From B4-G1 sp964393895 (GTDB lineage: Bacteria; Chloroflexota; Anaerolineae; B4-G1): DNA of 36,197 bases. The notes under the pieces were generated by a model. The model worked only from the letters and a program-made list of their open reading frames with translations, was not told the origin of the DNA and did not search any database. Positions 36,140 through 36,197 of this stretch are shown one piece after another. The position numbers and the translations under genes were made by a program. The number at the start of each line of letters is the position of its first letter. The stretch's first letter is position 1. Location of the stretch: the NCBI GenBank assembly GCA_964393895.1, contig CAYMWP010000030.1:1-36197 (forward strand), read 5' to 3'.

Positions 36140-36197
36140 GCAGCCTAACGGCGCGGCGGATGAGCCGCCAGGCCGACGGCTGGCGGAGCGCAGCGGA
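36140..36197. other. Partial attC-like site cut by the window end
   Basis: GCAGCCTAAC (36140-36149) is the exact reverse complement of GTTAGGCTGC at 33276-33285. GCCTAAC fits the attC R'' consensus RYYYAAC. It is followed by GC-rich short palindromes (GGCGG/CCGCC and GCCAG/CTGGC), as in the stem of an attC site, whose other end would lie beyond 36197. The 74 bp between this and the methyltransferase start hold a TATAAT-like hexamer on the minus strand (36114-36109) without a good -35. Confidence 0.45.

Overview
The window looks like a chromosomal segment of an uncultured, probably thermotolerant or anaerobic member of the Chloroflexota (Anaerolineae/Caldilineae-like). This is an inference. 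It rests on the GC-rich coding style, lipoprotein sugar-binding proteins with Glu-Val-Pro linkers, Thr/Pro-rich surface-protein linkers, heptanucleotide microsatellites, and a ferredoxin-dependent 2-oxoacid oxidoreductase next to methylmalonyl-CoA genes. No rRNA, tRNA or CRISPR array was seen.

Region 1 (1-4440, + strand) holds a large FtsX/MacB-type ABC permease and a lipoprotein membrane-fusion (HlyD-like) subunit; their ATPase is not in the window. Region 2 (4601-19558, + strand) is a carbohydrate locus. A LacI-type regulator has two operator copies on its own promoter. It is followed by a complete sugar ABC importer (binding protein, two permeases, MalK-type ATPase), a GH38 alpha-mannosidase, a GT4 glycosyltransferase, an unrecognised 506-aa protein with a phosphodiester-glycosidase-like C-terminus, a GH130 mannoside phosphorylase/hydrolase, a GH13_18 sucrose/glucosylglycerate-phosphorylase-like enzyme, and the first 60 codons of a second GT4 gene that breaks off abruptly. 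The mix suggests uptake, phosphorolysis and re-synthesis of a mannose/glucose-containing small glycoside such as mannosyl- or glucosylglycerate. The substrate is unproven.

Region 3 (19578-21649, + strand) has its own promoter, a His/Asp-rich DUF6765-like protein and a membrane-anchored protein with a Thr/Pro linker. Region 4 (21689-31089, - strand) is a tightly packed ten-gene operon. Read 5'->3' it encodes a ferredoxin, 2-oxoacid:ferredoxin oxidoreductase alpha, beta and gamma subunits, a patatin-like lipase, a double-UspA protein, alanine dehydrogenase, an acetyl-CoA hydrolase/CoA-transferase, the catalytic chain of a B12 acyl-CoA mutase, and methylmalonyl-CoA epimerase. Together these could oxidise amino-acid-derived 2-oxoacids and interconvert propionyl-/methylmalonyl-/succinyl-CoA. 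A mobile inverted-repeat element seems to have rewritten the 3' end of the gamma-subunit gene.

Region 5 (31131-36197) is accessory DNA: a strongly structured non-coding stretch, an IS21-family relic (istB fragment plus right end), and then visibly A+T-richer DNA. That DNA carries a beta-lactamase-fold lipoprotein and a two-gene restriction-modification module. The R-M module lies between inverted GTTAGGCTGC / GCAGCCTAAC sites, and the left one is the end of an integron attC-like hairpin. This suggests gene-cassette or other mobile acquisition of the R-M genes.
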